Below, piece after piece: positions 54,482 through 63,740 of a stretch of DNA of 64,000 nucleotides. The translations under genes were made by a program, and so were the position numbers. The stretch spans positions 496,001 to 560,000 of the forward strand of contig CBDICR010000007.1 in the NCBI GenBank assembly GCA_965277425.1. Reading direction: 5' to 3'. Numbering within the stretch: the first letter of the stretch is position 1; each line of letters opens with the position of its first letter. The notes below the pieces were generated by a model that was not told the origin of the DNA, made no database searches, and saw nothing but the letters and a program-made list of their open reading frames with translations. Source of the stretch: Poindextera sp965277425. Its GTDB lineage: Bacteria; Pseudomonadota; Alphaproteobacteria; Caulobacterales; Caulobacteraceae.

Positions 54482-55537
54482 CTAGGCCGCGCTCGACATC
54501 GACCGGGCGAGGCTCACGCGATTTCGGCCGCCGCGCTTGGAGGCGTAGAGGGCCTCGTCGGCGCGTTCGATCAGGCTGATCGTCTCTTCGCCGGCGCGGA
54601 ACTCGGCCAAGCCGGCGGAGAGGGTGATGGCGCCCAGGTCTTCGCCGGTCGAGCGACGCTTCAGGGCGCGCGAGGAGACCTCCTTGCGGATCCGCTCCAG
54701 CGTCTTCATCACATCCTGCGCGCGCTCGCCCGGGAAGATCATGGCGAACTCCTCGCCGCCATAGCGGGCCGCGAACCGCGGTGCGGGCGCCAGCCGCCCG
54801 ATGACGCTGGCGACAAAGCGCAGCACCTGATCGCCGGTCTGATGGCCCCAGTTGTCGTTGAAGGTCTTGAAATGGTCGATGTCGAGCACCGCCAGCGCTA
54901 AGGGCTGACGCCGAGCGCGGGCCTCCGCGCAAACGCGGGTTAAGGCCTCGTCGAAGGCCTTACGGTTGGCCAGGCCGGTCAGGCCGTCGGTGGTCGCGTC
55001 GCGGCGCACCTTTTCGAGATTGTCCTTCAGCCGTTTGACCTCGGCCGTGGAGTCCTCCAGCCGCTGCTCCAGCGACCGGGTGTCGTGCCGGGCCTCGCGC
55101 GTGGCGTTGCTCAGGGTTTCGACCAGCCGGCCAAGCCCGTCCGGCTCGGTCCGTTCAGCCAGTTCGCGGCCGGCGCCGGCCAGGGTCTGGCCGTACTGCT
55201 CGCTGGACTCGTGCGCGGCCTTGATCGCCTCGGTCACCGAGGCCAGTTCCCGATCCAGCCGGTCGCCGGTGTCGCGGATCTGGTCGTCCAGCCGCGCCTT
55301 GGGCAGGTAGGCGGCGGCGAGGACTTCGCTGACGCCCTCGGTGATGGTCTCGTGCGCGGCGGACAGGCGCTCGACCTCCCTGGCCAGCTCGCCTTCGGGT
55401 TCGCCCAGCATATGGACCCAGAGTTCGAAGTTGAGCGGCGTCGGCCAGATGCCGCGGCGCTCCATGTCCTGAACCGCCCGGTGCGCGAGCTCAAAGGCCT
55501 GCGGACCGCGTAGCGCGGATTCGACTTGCTCGGCCAT
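54482..55537 (-). CDS. GGDEF diguanylate cyclase, DgcB-like by context
   Basis: 351 residues, no membrane segment. Residues 1-175 are helical, with coiled-coil-like heptads around 80-175 (KARLDDQIRDTGDRLDREL, LEQRLEDSTAEVKRLKDNL). The GGDEF domain follows: TTDGLTGLANRKAFDEAL, DIDHFKTFNDNWGHQTGD and the active-site ARYGGEEFAMIFPG (GGEEF at 260-264). The residues where an RxxD inhibitory site would lie read APAP, so product inhibition there seems lost. It makes cyclic di-GMP. Position between suf and rhlE resembles dgcB in Caulobacter, from memory. Confidence 0.9.
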   Translation of the reverse strand: MAEQVESALRGPQAFELAHRAVQDMERRGIWPTPLNFELWVHMLGEPEGELAREVERLSAAHETITEGVSEVLAAAYLPKARLDDQIRDTGDRLDRELASVTEAIKAAHESSEQYGQTLAGAGRELAERTEPDGLGRLVETLSNATREARHDTRSLEQRLEDSTAEVKRLKDNLEKVRRDATTDGLTGLANRKAFDEALTRVCAEARARRQPLALAVLDIDHFKTFNDNWGHQTGDQVLRFVASVIGRLAPAPRFAARYGGEEFAMIFPGERAQDVMKTLERIRKEVSSRALKRRSTGEDLGAITLSAGLAEFRAGEETISLIERADEALYASKRGGRNRVSLARSMSSAA

Positions 55538-55635
55538 ATCGCCCGTTCTGCTCGCCCCCCGGAGCGCCGCGTTTTACGGAGCCCCGCCGATGGATAAGGC
55601 TAGGCTGGAAAGTCGAAACGACCGGTTAAGGCGCG

Positions 55636-57219
<1,584 letters not shown>

Positions 57220-57422
57220 GCTCTATGTTGAAAAAGGCGGGCGGGAGAGGGCGCGATTCGGCGCATCGATCCCCGCCTCAATTACGCTGATACATAGGGC
57301 GGGGAAGGGCAAAGTCAATCAGGGGCGTGCAGCGGGCGGTCAGACGGGTTCGAACCCAAAAATGGCATACGCCTTCCACTCGACGACCGCCGGTCCACGG
57401 GTAGCAGCAATCCTTGATGGGT

Positions 57423-57932
57423 TTAGCCGGCTCGGCGTCTTGCGCGGTGCTCATTCATTGGAGGCTTTAGGCTGTCCATGATTTGCTTGAATTCTGCTTT
57501 ACGACGTTTCTCTGACGCCGAGACGCGAACGAATACTTCTGTCGCACCATAATCCTTTACGGCTTCCGGCCAATGTGAAAAGACCGATGCGGCAAGATCG
57601 TCGGATTCATCGACATAGATTACCGTATATCCTTCACTACCCTCTCTCGCATACAAGAAATGGCCTCCAGAAAATGGTAAATATTCGACTATATTGAAGC
57701 GATAAACGGCGCCAGACTCGGAGATAAGATCGATCCGCTCGATCCGCTCGTTGTGGGGCGGAAGCTGTTCGTCCGGCTGATGCCTATCTCTCCGGACGCT
57801 TTCAGCAAGGCGCGCAAGTGTTCGGACATTGATCCCGCTCGCCCACGCTTCTGAGCCACCCAGCAGCGCATTTCCCACTTCTTGCCGCTGGAGTATCTCG
57901 AGCCGCCTCAGGATGATCGTCTGTGCTCTCAT
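57423..57932 (-). CDS. Unrecognised protein on an AT-richer segment
   Basis: 169 residues. Start ATG 57932 lies six bases after the stop of the small upstream ORF. Composition is balanced and natural-looking: SEAWASGINVRTLARLAESVR, IERIDLISESGAVYRFNIVE, SEGYTVIYVDESDDLAASVF and a basic C-terminus. GC content is much lower than in the flanking rhlE and ribA-like genes, which suggests horizontal transfer. No family recognised. Confidence 0.6.
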   Translation of the reverse strand: MRAQTIILRRLEILQRQEVGNALLGGSEAWASGINVRTLARLAESVRRDRHQPDEQLPPHNERIERIDLISESGAVYRFNIVEYLPFSGGHFLYAREGSEGYTVIYVDESDDLAASVFSHWPEAVKDYGATEVFVRVSASEKRRKAEFKQIMDSLKPPMNEHRARRRAG

Positions 57933-57938
57933 CGGCGC

Positions 57939-58121
57939 TCACATATGTATCAATACCGACCGCTTGGGCGGACCGGCGGAATTCATACAAAACGCATTCA
58001 GAGCCTGATCGATCAATTCATCCAGACTCGGCGTGCCTTCCCGTTCGATGATGAGATCGAAATCACATCTATGCCTACGTTTCCATGTGTCGCGGGAGTT
58101 GGCGAGTTCGGTCACGTACAT
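57939..58121 (-). CDS. Small unrecognised ORF, upstream partner of 57423-57932
   Basis: 60 residues from the ATG giving MYVTELANSRDTWKRRHRCD; GGGGCG about six bases upstream. It includes DFDLIIEREGTPSLDELIDQ then ALNAFCMNSAGPPKRSV. Six bases separate its stop from the next ATG, consistent with an operon. A longer version would begin inside the repeat half-arm at 58139-58161. It may be the remains of a longer gene truncated by that repeat. Confidence 0.4.
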   Translation of the reverse strand: MYVTELANSRDTWKRRHRCDFDLIIEREGTPSLDELIDQALNAFCMNSAGPPKRSVLIHM

Positions 58122-58138
58122 CTTCGCCCCAGAGTCAT

Positions 58139-58161
58139 AAGTCGTGCGTGTCCCCATTTTC
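58139..58161. repeat. Third, degenerate arm of the 1592-1672 repeat
   Basis: AAGTCGTGCGTGTCCCCATT followed by TTC: matches the right arm at 1648-1672 except for one substitution and one missing base. No complementary arm is seen nearby. It lies at the right boundary of the AT-richer segment 57423-58121. Confidence 0.6.
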
Positions 58162-58199
58162 CAGAGGAACGTTCGGTTGCGCGTGGCATTGAGCAGGTC

Positions 58200-58715
58200 A
58201 TGGCCCTTTCGATGCGCATCATCACTGCCGCCCGCTCGCGCGGCGCGTTGGGCACGGGACCCTCGGCCCGTCCACGGCTGGTCTTAGGCCTGATCGCCGC
58301 GATGAGCCTTGTGGCGACGGGAGCGGCTTGGCCGCAAACCTATATTCAGCCACCGTGTTCGGCGGCGGCGACGCCGGTCTTCGAGGACCATCTTCAATCG
58401 GTCTGGTACCGGCGGTTCTGGACCGGGGACTGCGCCGGCCTGCCGATCCTGAGCTGCCGGGCCGGAAGCCCATACTGGAACGAGGTGGTCCACACCCTGG
58501 TCGCCCGCGCGCCGCAGGCGCAGCGTCAAGCGGTGGCGGTGCGCGCCTGCCGGCTGGGGCGGCGTATCGGCTTGGAGTGGACCCGGCCCAAGTCTGAGCG
58601 CCGCATTGGCACCCCCGACCTGGAAGCGTTCAACACGACGCTGCAGAGGTCGCCCGACGTGGCCAGCGGGCTGACGGCGGTGGAAGCCAAGGTGCGGGCG
58701 AAGATCGGAGGTTGA
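58200..58715 (+). CDS. Exported protein of unknown function
   Basis: 171 residues from ATG 58200 (ATG 58212 also possible). Basic N-terminus then a signal segment (LVLGLIAAMSLVATGAAWPQ). The mature part has four to five Cys, e.g. PPCSAAATPVFEDHLQSVWY, FWTGDCAGLPILSCRAGSPYW and VRACRLGRRIGLEWTRPKSE, likely forming disulfides. High-GC codon use like the core genome. Convergent with the ribA-like gene. I do not recognise the family. Confidence 0.65.
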   Translation: MALSMRIITAARSRGALGTGPSARPRLVLGLIAAMSLVATGAAWPQTYIQPPCSAAATPVFEDHLQSVWYRRFWTGDCAGLPILSCRAGSPYWNEVVHTLVARAPQAQRQAVAVRACRLGRRIGLEWTRPKSERRIGTPDLEAFNTTLQRSPDVASGLTAVEAKVRAKIGG

Positions 58716-58740
58716 GGTCGCGCGAGCCGCGTTTCGCCGA

Positions 58741-59892
58741 CTAGAGCGCGTCCACGAAGTAGCCTGCCGCCCGCTTGGCGCTGATCTCGACATCGGCGCG
58801 GGCGGGAATCCGGTCATCGGGGATCGCGACCTGTCTGACGATCTCGATCCCCGCGGCGGCTACGGCGTCGGACTTCAGGTTGCTCATCGAGATCCAGCGG
58901 TCGATCCGGCTCAGGCCAAGCCAGTGGAGCACGTCCGTGGACAGGGTTTGAAAACGCATGTCGCAGACGCCGGCGACGTCCTCGGTGCGATGGAAATAGG
59001 CCTCCGCCCGGTCGCCGAGCGCGGCGCGCGAGCGGGCGTTATAGACCAGCAGCTTGACCACTTCGCCCAGCGCGCGGCCCTCCTTGCGGTTGTAGACCAC
59101 CACGCCGAGCCCGCCGGACTGCGCCGAGGCGATCGCTTGCTCGACGCCGAACGCCAGATAGGGTCGGCAGGTGCAAAGGTCCGAGCCGAACACGTCCGAG
59201 CCGCTGCATTCGTCGTGGATGCGGCATGTGACCTTGGCGCGGCGATCGCCGATCCGGGATGGCGAGCCGAACAGATAAACGCTGGTTCCGCCGATCGGGG
59301 GCAGGAAAACCTTCCGCCGCGGGTCGTCGACCAGGGCGGGGTACATGCCGTCGGTGTAGCGATGCAGCGCCTCGCGCAGCGCGCTTTCCGCAAGTCCCAG
59401 CCGCGCGGCGACGCCGGGAAGCCACCAGACCGGCTCGATGGCGATCTTGGTCACACGGATATCGCCGGCGTGGGTCAGGATGCGTCCGTCGGCGGCCAGC
59501 CGGCCGCGGCGCAGCGCCTGGTCGATCTCGGCCATTCTCAGATGACCGGCGGTCACCGCGATGCTGGGCCGGATATCCAGGCCTTCCCGGCGCTCCGCCG
59601 CGAAGGCTTCGGCGATCACATGCCCCCAGGGATCGAAGGTGACGATCTTGCCTGGATCGAACCACTGTTCGAACGGCCCGATATCGATGCTGGGTTGTGT
59701 GCCGGCAAGGTTCGGCCGGCGCCGGCTGGACAGGGCGCCGGTGGCGACGCCAAGGGCGTTGTAAATTCCAAAGGCGCCGGCGTGGACGCCGATGGCGTTG
59801 CGCGCGGCCCCCGCCGCCATCCCGGCCACCACCGGGCCGCGGCTGCGGGCGTCGCGTGCGCCCCAGACAATGGCCGGCGGCGCGGCGATCAT
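58741..59892 (-). CDS. GTP cyclohydrolase II-like protein of the URC1 type
   Basis: 383 residues. An N-terminal domain of about 170 residues as in URC1/GTP_CH_N proteins (AIVWGARDARSRGPVVAGMA, GKIVTFDPWGHVIAEAF, VTKIAIEPVWWLPGVAARLG) precedes a GCH II domain with the zinc Cys triad in RIHDECSGSDVFGSDLCTCRPYL and the catalytic stretch VVYNRKEGRALGEVVKLLVYNA (Arg retained). GCH II opens GTP to a 2,5-diaminopyrimidine ribosyl phosphate; URC1 acts in a uracil catabolic route. No URC4 or uracil phosphoribosyltransferase is adjacent. Last gene of a six-gene operon, overlapping the previous one as ATGA. Confidence 0.85.
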   Translation of the reverse strand: MIAAPPAIVWGARDARSRGPVVAGMAAGAARNAIGVHAGAFGIYNALGVATGALSSRRRPNLAGTQPSIDIGPFEQWFDPGKIVTFDPWGHVIAEAFAAERREGLDIRPSIAVTAGHLRMAEIDQALRRGRLAADGRILTHAGDIRVTKIAIEPVWWLPGVAARLGLAESALREALHRYTDGMYPALVDDPRRKVFLPPIGGTSVYLFGSPSRIGDRRAKVTCRIHDECSGSDVFGSDLCTCRPYLAFGVEQAIASAQSGGLGVVVYNRKEGRALGEVVKLLVYNARSRAALGDRAEAYFHRTEDVAGVCDMRFQTLSTDVLHWLGLSRIDRWISMSNLKSDAVAAAGIEIVRQVAIPDDRIPARADVEISAKRAAGYFVDAL

Positions 59893-60503
59893 GATTTCAG
59901 CCCAAGGCCAGGGCTGATCGGAGCAAGGCCATGCGGCGCGTCGAGATCCAGCCCGCCGCGCAGGATGAACACCATCTGTTCGAGGCGGCTAAGGCCCACC
60001 AGGGCGGCGGCGAGCGGGATCCAGAGTTCGCTGCGGGTCAGCGCGACCAGCGGCCACAGGCAGAAGAGCAGCACCGCCCCGGCCTTGGCCGACAGGAAGT
60101 GGAACATGAGAAACCGGCGCTTCAGCAGCCACGAGGCCGCGAGATAGGCCACCGGCCCCGCGAACAGCACCACCAGCGCCACGACGTGGCGCCCGGCCAG
60201 GCCGGGATAGGCGCAAAGCAGAAAGCCCAGGATGGCCAGCGAGAACAGGTTGTCCACCACCGCGTCGAGCTGGGCGCCGAAGGACGAGCCTCGGCCGGCG
60301 CGCCGCGCCAGCCAGCCGTCGACGAGGTCCGTCGAAGCGGCGAGGGCGTAGACGGCGAGCGCCGCCAGATGATGGCCCGTTGCCAGGAGCGCGAAGATCG
60401 GGGCGATCAGCGCCGCCCGCGACAGGGTCACCAGGTTGGCCAGTTTGAGGCGGTCGCCTTCCGCGACGACCTTGCGCCAGAGCGGCGCCGGCGGCGCGGT
60501 CAT
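59889..60503 (-). CDS. CDP-alcohol phosphatidyltransferase family membrane protein
   Basis: 204 residues from the ATG giving MTAPPAPLWRKVV, overlapping the Rieske stop by four bases. The family signature fits at every position: D-x2-DG-x2-AR-x8-G-x3-D-x3-D within STDLVDGWLARR to GAQLDAVVDN (about 60-85). Six hydrophobic segments. These enzymes join a CDP-activated lipid or alcohol to a second alcohol, making phosphatidylglycerol phosphate, phosphatidylinositol phosphate and others. The acceptor is not predictable; its operon partners handle a GTP-derived pyrimidine. Confidence 0.88.
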   Translation of the reverse strand: MTAPPAPLWRKVVAEGDRLKLANLVTLSRAALIAPIFALLATGHHLAALAVYALAASTDLVDGWLARRAGRGSSFGAQLDAVVDNLFSLAILGFLLCAYPGLAGRHVVALVVLFAGPVAYLAASWLLKRRFLMFHFLSAKAGAVLLFCLWPLVALTRSELWIPLAAALVGLSRLEQMVFILRGGLDLDAPHGLAPISPGLGLKS

Positions 60504-60757
60504 GGCGCGACCCGCCGTTCTTCCAGCCTGATGGTCGTCGGCAGGCCGATCAGGCGCGAAACCGGCGTCGCCCGGCCGTGCAGGGGGCAGACGATCTCGT
60601 CGGCGGCGTTGACGAAGCCGAACCTCAACGGCCCGCCGCGGTGCGGGCAGCGGTTGGCCACCAGATAGAGCCGATCGCGATGGCCGATCAGGAAAAATTC
60701 CACGCCGTCGCGATAGATCGGCGGCAGGTCCTTGGCGATCCAGGTCGCGCACGTCAC
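60500..60757 (-). CDS. Rieske [2Fe-2S] ferredoxin
   Basis: 85 residues, a minimal Rieske domain. Ligands: Cys37 and His39 in NRCPHRGGPL, Cys57 and His60 in VCPLHGR. EFFLIGHRDRLYLVANRCP is the preceding sheet. Soluble, no signal peptide. It overlaps the diiron protein gene on one side and the phosphatidyltransferase gene on the other by four bases each, so it most likely supplies electrons to the diiron oxygenase encoded next to it. Confidence 0.9.
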   Translation of the reverse strand: MTCATWIAKDLPPIYRDGVEFFLIGHRDRLYLVANRCPHRGGPLRFGFVNAADEIVCPLHGRATPVSRLIGLPTTIRLEERRVAP

Positions 60758-61980
60758 GTCAAAGCCTCTGGGTTGGTCATGCGGCCCAAGGCGCCGGCTG
60801 GAAACCGCGCGAACGCCGCCGCCGACTTGATACGTCCAAGACCCCCCACCTGGATTTGCAGATCGGGCGCATTCAACCCCGCGGCGGCGCTTGGGGTCAG
60901 GGCCGGGGCCTCGGCGAGGACTTGGGGCGGCGCATAGACCCCGTCGCCCCGCGCCGCCGCGGCGGCGAAGGCCTTGCTGACCGCCAGCAGGTGGTCGCCG
61001 GCCGTGGCGAAGGCGTCCGCGGTCAATTCGGCGCCGGCGGCGATCTCGCCCCCGACCTCCTGGCCATAGGCCTCGACCAGCGGCGCGGCCACTTCATCGA
61101 TCACCATGCGCGTGTGATGCAGGTCGATATGGGCGTGTTCGCCGAAATACCGGGCGTCGACCTTGGGGTGGAACTCACTCAGATACCGGAAATGGTCCGC
61201 GGTCGAGCGCTGGTAGGCGGTCTCGGCGAACAGCAGGAATCCCACCTGCAGGAAGATGTTGCGCGGATTTTGGAACAGGAAGTGGATGGTGTTGTGCAGC
61301 TCAAGGGTCGCGGTGTCGAACAGCGGCCAATAGGCGTTGTACTCATCGAGCAGGCCGAAATCCCGCATCACCGCCTGATAGAGCACGCTGTGCTTGCGGC
61401 CATGGGCGCCATAGCCGAACTCGTCGATCAGGATGCGGAACAGCGCCGATTGCGGTGCGCCGAACGCCCCGATGACGCCCAGCGCCGAGGCCGAGGCCTC
61501 GGCCAACAGGTCCGCCGACGACTGGACCAGAAAGTCCCTGTAATGATGTTCGCGGCCGTCGACGCCGCGCAGAAATGCCGTGAACGGCGTCTCGGGTCCG
61601 TCGCGAAGCCGCGGAAGCAGCGCCTCGGCATAGGCGATGATATCGGCGCCGGCGTTCGCCTCGATGGCCGCCTGGACGCCGGGCGCCATCAGCTCCAACT
61701 CCAGATCGGCGCGCAGGGCCTCCAGCCTGGCCATCTCGGCCGGATCGTAGTGGCGGCGCAGGCGCGCCAGGATCGCGCCGCCGCGGTCGGGCAGCAGCAC
61801 GTAGCGGGCCTGATAGGCGCGCATGAGCGCCTGATGCTTGGCATGGTGCAGGCTGGCCGGGTCGGTCGCCAGCAGGGTCCCTCCGGCGTCGATGCGCAGG
61901 TCCCAGACCGGCGGCGAGTTTCGCCCCGTGCGACCGTCGAGGGCGCGGCCGACCCGCGCGATCTCAGCGGCGGCGATCAT
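60754..61980 (-). CDS. Haem-oxygenase-like diiron protein (iron-containing redox enzyme family)
   Basis: 408 residues. All-helical TenA/haem-oxygenase-like family with candidate iron ligands in DEFGYGAHGRKHSVLYQAVM, LELHNTIHFLFQNPRN and ARYFGEHAHIDLHHTRMVID. Characterised relatives are diiron oxygenases or oxidases with unusual N-oxygenation, desaturation or C-C cleavage chemistry (SznF, BesC, UndA, CADD are named examples of the superfamily). The substrate is unknown. Coupled by four-base overlaps to the RibD-type reductase upstream and the Rieske ferredoxin downstream. Confidence 0.85.
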   Translation of the reverse strand: MIAAAEIARVGRALDGRTGRNSPPVWDLRIDAGGTLLATDPASLHHAKHQALMRAYQARYVLLPDRGGAILARLRRHYDPAEMARLEALRADLELELMAPGVQAAIEANAGADIIAYAEALLPRLRDGPETPFTAFLRGVDGREHHYRDFLVQSSADLLAEASASALGVIGAFGAPQSALFRILIDEFGYGAHGRKHSVLYQAVMRDFGLLDEYNAYWPLFDTATLELHNTIHFLFQNPRNIFLQVGFLLFAETAYQRSTADHFRYLSEFHPKVDARYFGEHAHIDLHHTRMVIDEVAAPLVEAYGQEVGGEIAAGAELTADAFATAGDHLLAVSKAFAAAAARGDGVYAPPQVLAEAPALTPSAAAGLNAPDLQIQVGGLGRIKSAAAFARFPAGALGRMTNPEALT

Positions 61981-62648
61981 GCCGCCGCCGCGGCCAAGGG
62001 CCGATAGACCGAGACGCCGACGCCGCTCTTGACGAAGAGGTCGATAAGCCGCCAGCGCGAAAGCGACAGGCTCTCTCGGCCATCATCGGCGCCGAGATAG
62101 GTTGGTGCGTTCAGCGCGCCGGAAATGACCGGGATGTGCTTAATGAAGATCTGCGAGACCAGACCGGCCTCGAACAGGCTGTGCAGCAGGCGCGAGCCGC
62201 CCTCGACCATCAGGGTGCGCACGCCCCGCGCGTCGAGCGCCGCCATCAGTCCGGCCAGGTCCACGCGACTTTCGCCGCAGCGGAGCACCTCCACGCCGGG
62301 CTTGGCGGCGAGGTCGGCCACCGCGGTCGCGCGCGCCGCGTGCGAGACCGCCACCAAGGTCGGCAGGCCGTCGTTCAGCAGCCGCGCCTGGGGCGGCAGG
62401 CGCCCATCGGACGACGGCACGACCCGCAGGGGACTGGCCCCCAGCGCATGACGCACGGTCAGCTCCGGATCATCGCAGCGCACCGTGCCCGCGCCCACCA
62501 TGATCGCATCGTGGGCGGCTCGCTGCTCGTGGAACCAGCGGCGCAGCTCGTCGCCGTAGAACTGAAAGAGGTCCTTGCTGGAGCCGCCGCCGCCAAGCGA
62601 CATCTTCCCGTCGATCGTCAGCTCGGAGACGGTGGTGATTCGCGGCAT
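61977..62648 (-). CDS. RibD C-terminal-type (dihydrofolate-reductase-fold) reductase
   Basis: 223 residues, stand-alone reductase domain without a deaminase. Blocks: TVSELTIDGKMSLGGGGSSKDL, HDAIMVGAGTVRCDDPELTVR (NADPH site), RTLMVEGGSRLLHSLFEAGLVS. This fold reduces the ribosyl chain of the GCH II product to ribityl in riboflavin synthesis (RibD/RIB7), which fits the GCH II-like gene in the same operon. It overlaps the upstream membrane protein gene by 31 bases and the diiron gene by four. Confidence 0.88.
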   Translation of the reverse strand: MPRITTVSELTIDGKMSLGGGGSSKDLFQFYGDELRRWFHEQRAAHDAIMVGAGTVRCDDPELTVRHALGASPLRVVPSSDGRLPPQARLLNDGLPTLVAVSHAARATAVADLAAKPGVEVLRCGESRVDLAGLMAALDARGVRTLMVEGGSRLLHSLFEAGLVSQIFIKHIPVISGALNAPTYLGADDGRESLSLSRWRLIDLFVKSGVGVSVYRPLAAAAA

Positions 62649-63670
62649 GCCACGCTTTCGGCTTCACAGGCGCAAGCCTGCCCAATCCTTGGCAACGCCG
62701 CGCCGTGGGGTTTGTTGCACTCATGGCGAGCTTGCCGGTCGTCTGGCGCCGGATGGCGCGCATCCCTGACCAGTTCCGCCGTGAAGAGCAGGCCGGCCAG
62801 GATCAGCGGCAGGACGTAGAAGCACAGGCGAAATCCCAGGAGCGCGGCCAGGAGGCTTGCCTTGTCGACCGATGTCAGCAGTCCGGCCAGCACGCCTTCG
62901 AACGGCCCGACGCCGCCCGGAACGCCCGAGACGGCGCCGCCGAGATAGGCCACCGCATAGTCGCCGACCAGGCGCGGATAGGACACCGCCCTGGGCGGCA
63001 GCAGCACCCAGAGCGCGGCCATCGCCAATCCGTTGTCGAGGGCGCCGAGCGCGACCTGGGCGAGGGCGTCCTTGACGCCCGGCAATTCGAAGGCGCGGCC
63101 GAACGCCTTGAGCGACCCGCGCGCCAGCAGGCAGGCCAGCACATAGGCGGCCACGCCGGCGATCATCAGTCCGCCAACAAGCGGCGTCGCCGAGCCCTCG
63201 GGGCCTAGCCCGGCGAGCGCGGCGACGCCGGCCAGGGCGCCGAACCCGACGCAGGAGGTCACGGTCTGGAAGGCGGTGACCGTGGCCGAGGTGGTCAGGC
63301 CGATCCCGTGACGGGCATAGAGCCTGGCCCGCACCGCGCCCGCCACCAAGGCGGTGGCGCCAAGACTGTGGGCGATCCCGTTGGCGACGAAGGAGACGCC
63401 CAGCGCCACGCGCATCGAAACCGGCGTCTTGGCCCATCGCACGGCGCGCCACTCGATGAGCCCGACGACCAGGAAGCTCCCGGCGCAAAGCGCGATGGCG
63501 AGCGGAAGCCGACCGCCCCATCGGTGCGTGGCGGCGATGACCGACACGAGCCGCAGGGACCTGAACTGGACGACCAGGATTCGGATGGCGAAGACGAAGA
63601 TCGCCGCGGAGACGACGGCGAAGGCGACCCGAACCCAGCGAGGTCGGCGGGACGCCGCTTTGCCCGGCAC
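62618..63670 (-). CDS. Lysylphosphatidylglycerol synthetase TM region-like protein (UPF0104)
   Basis: 350 residues. About eight hydrophobic segments (for example 14-35, 55-72, 90-110). Family signature SGVPGGVGPFEGVLAGLL at about 255-272. The domain is the flippase/TM half of MprF; it lacks the aminoacyl-transferase half. The final ~50 residues are hydrophilic and Cys/His-containing (HECNKPHGAA, ACACEAESVAC) and overlap the reductase start. First gene of the six-gene operon; a lipid-flipping role with the phosphatidyltransferase is inference. Confidence 0.85.
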   Translation of the reverse strand: MPGKAASRRPRWVRVAFAVVSAAIFVFAIRILVVQFRSLRLVSVIAATHRWGGRLPLAIALCAGSFLVVGLIEWRAVRWAKTPVSMRVALGVSFVANGIAHSLGATALVAGAVRARLYARHGIGLTTSATVTAFQTVTSCVGFGALAGVAALAGLGPEGSATPLVGGLMIAGVAAYVLACLLARGSLKAFGRAFELPGVKDALAQVALGALDNGLAMAALWVLLPPRAVSYPRLVGDYAVAYLGGAVSGVPGGVGPFEGVLAGLLTSVDKASLLAALLGFRLCFYVLPLILAGLLFTAELVRDARHPAPDDRQARHECNKPHGAALPRIGQACACEAESVACRESPPSPS

Positions 63671-63740
63671 TGGAGAAGCTTGCCCGATGATCCCATCTCC
63701 CGACCGCGCGCCCGCATCCGAAGAGCGCCGCCACGCGCCT

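Noticed and set aside
57346..57357. GGGTTCGAACCC, like a tRNA T-arm
   Set aside because: No acceptor stem, anticodon arm or D-arm at the right distances on either strand; a chance palindrome or at most a tRNA fragment.
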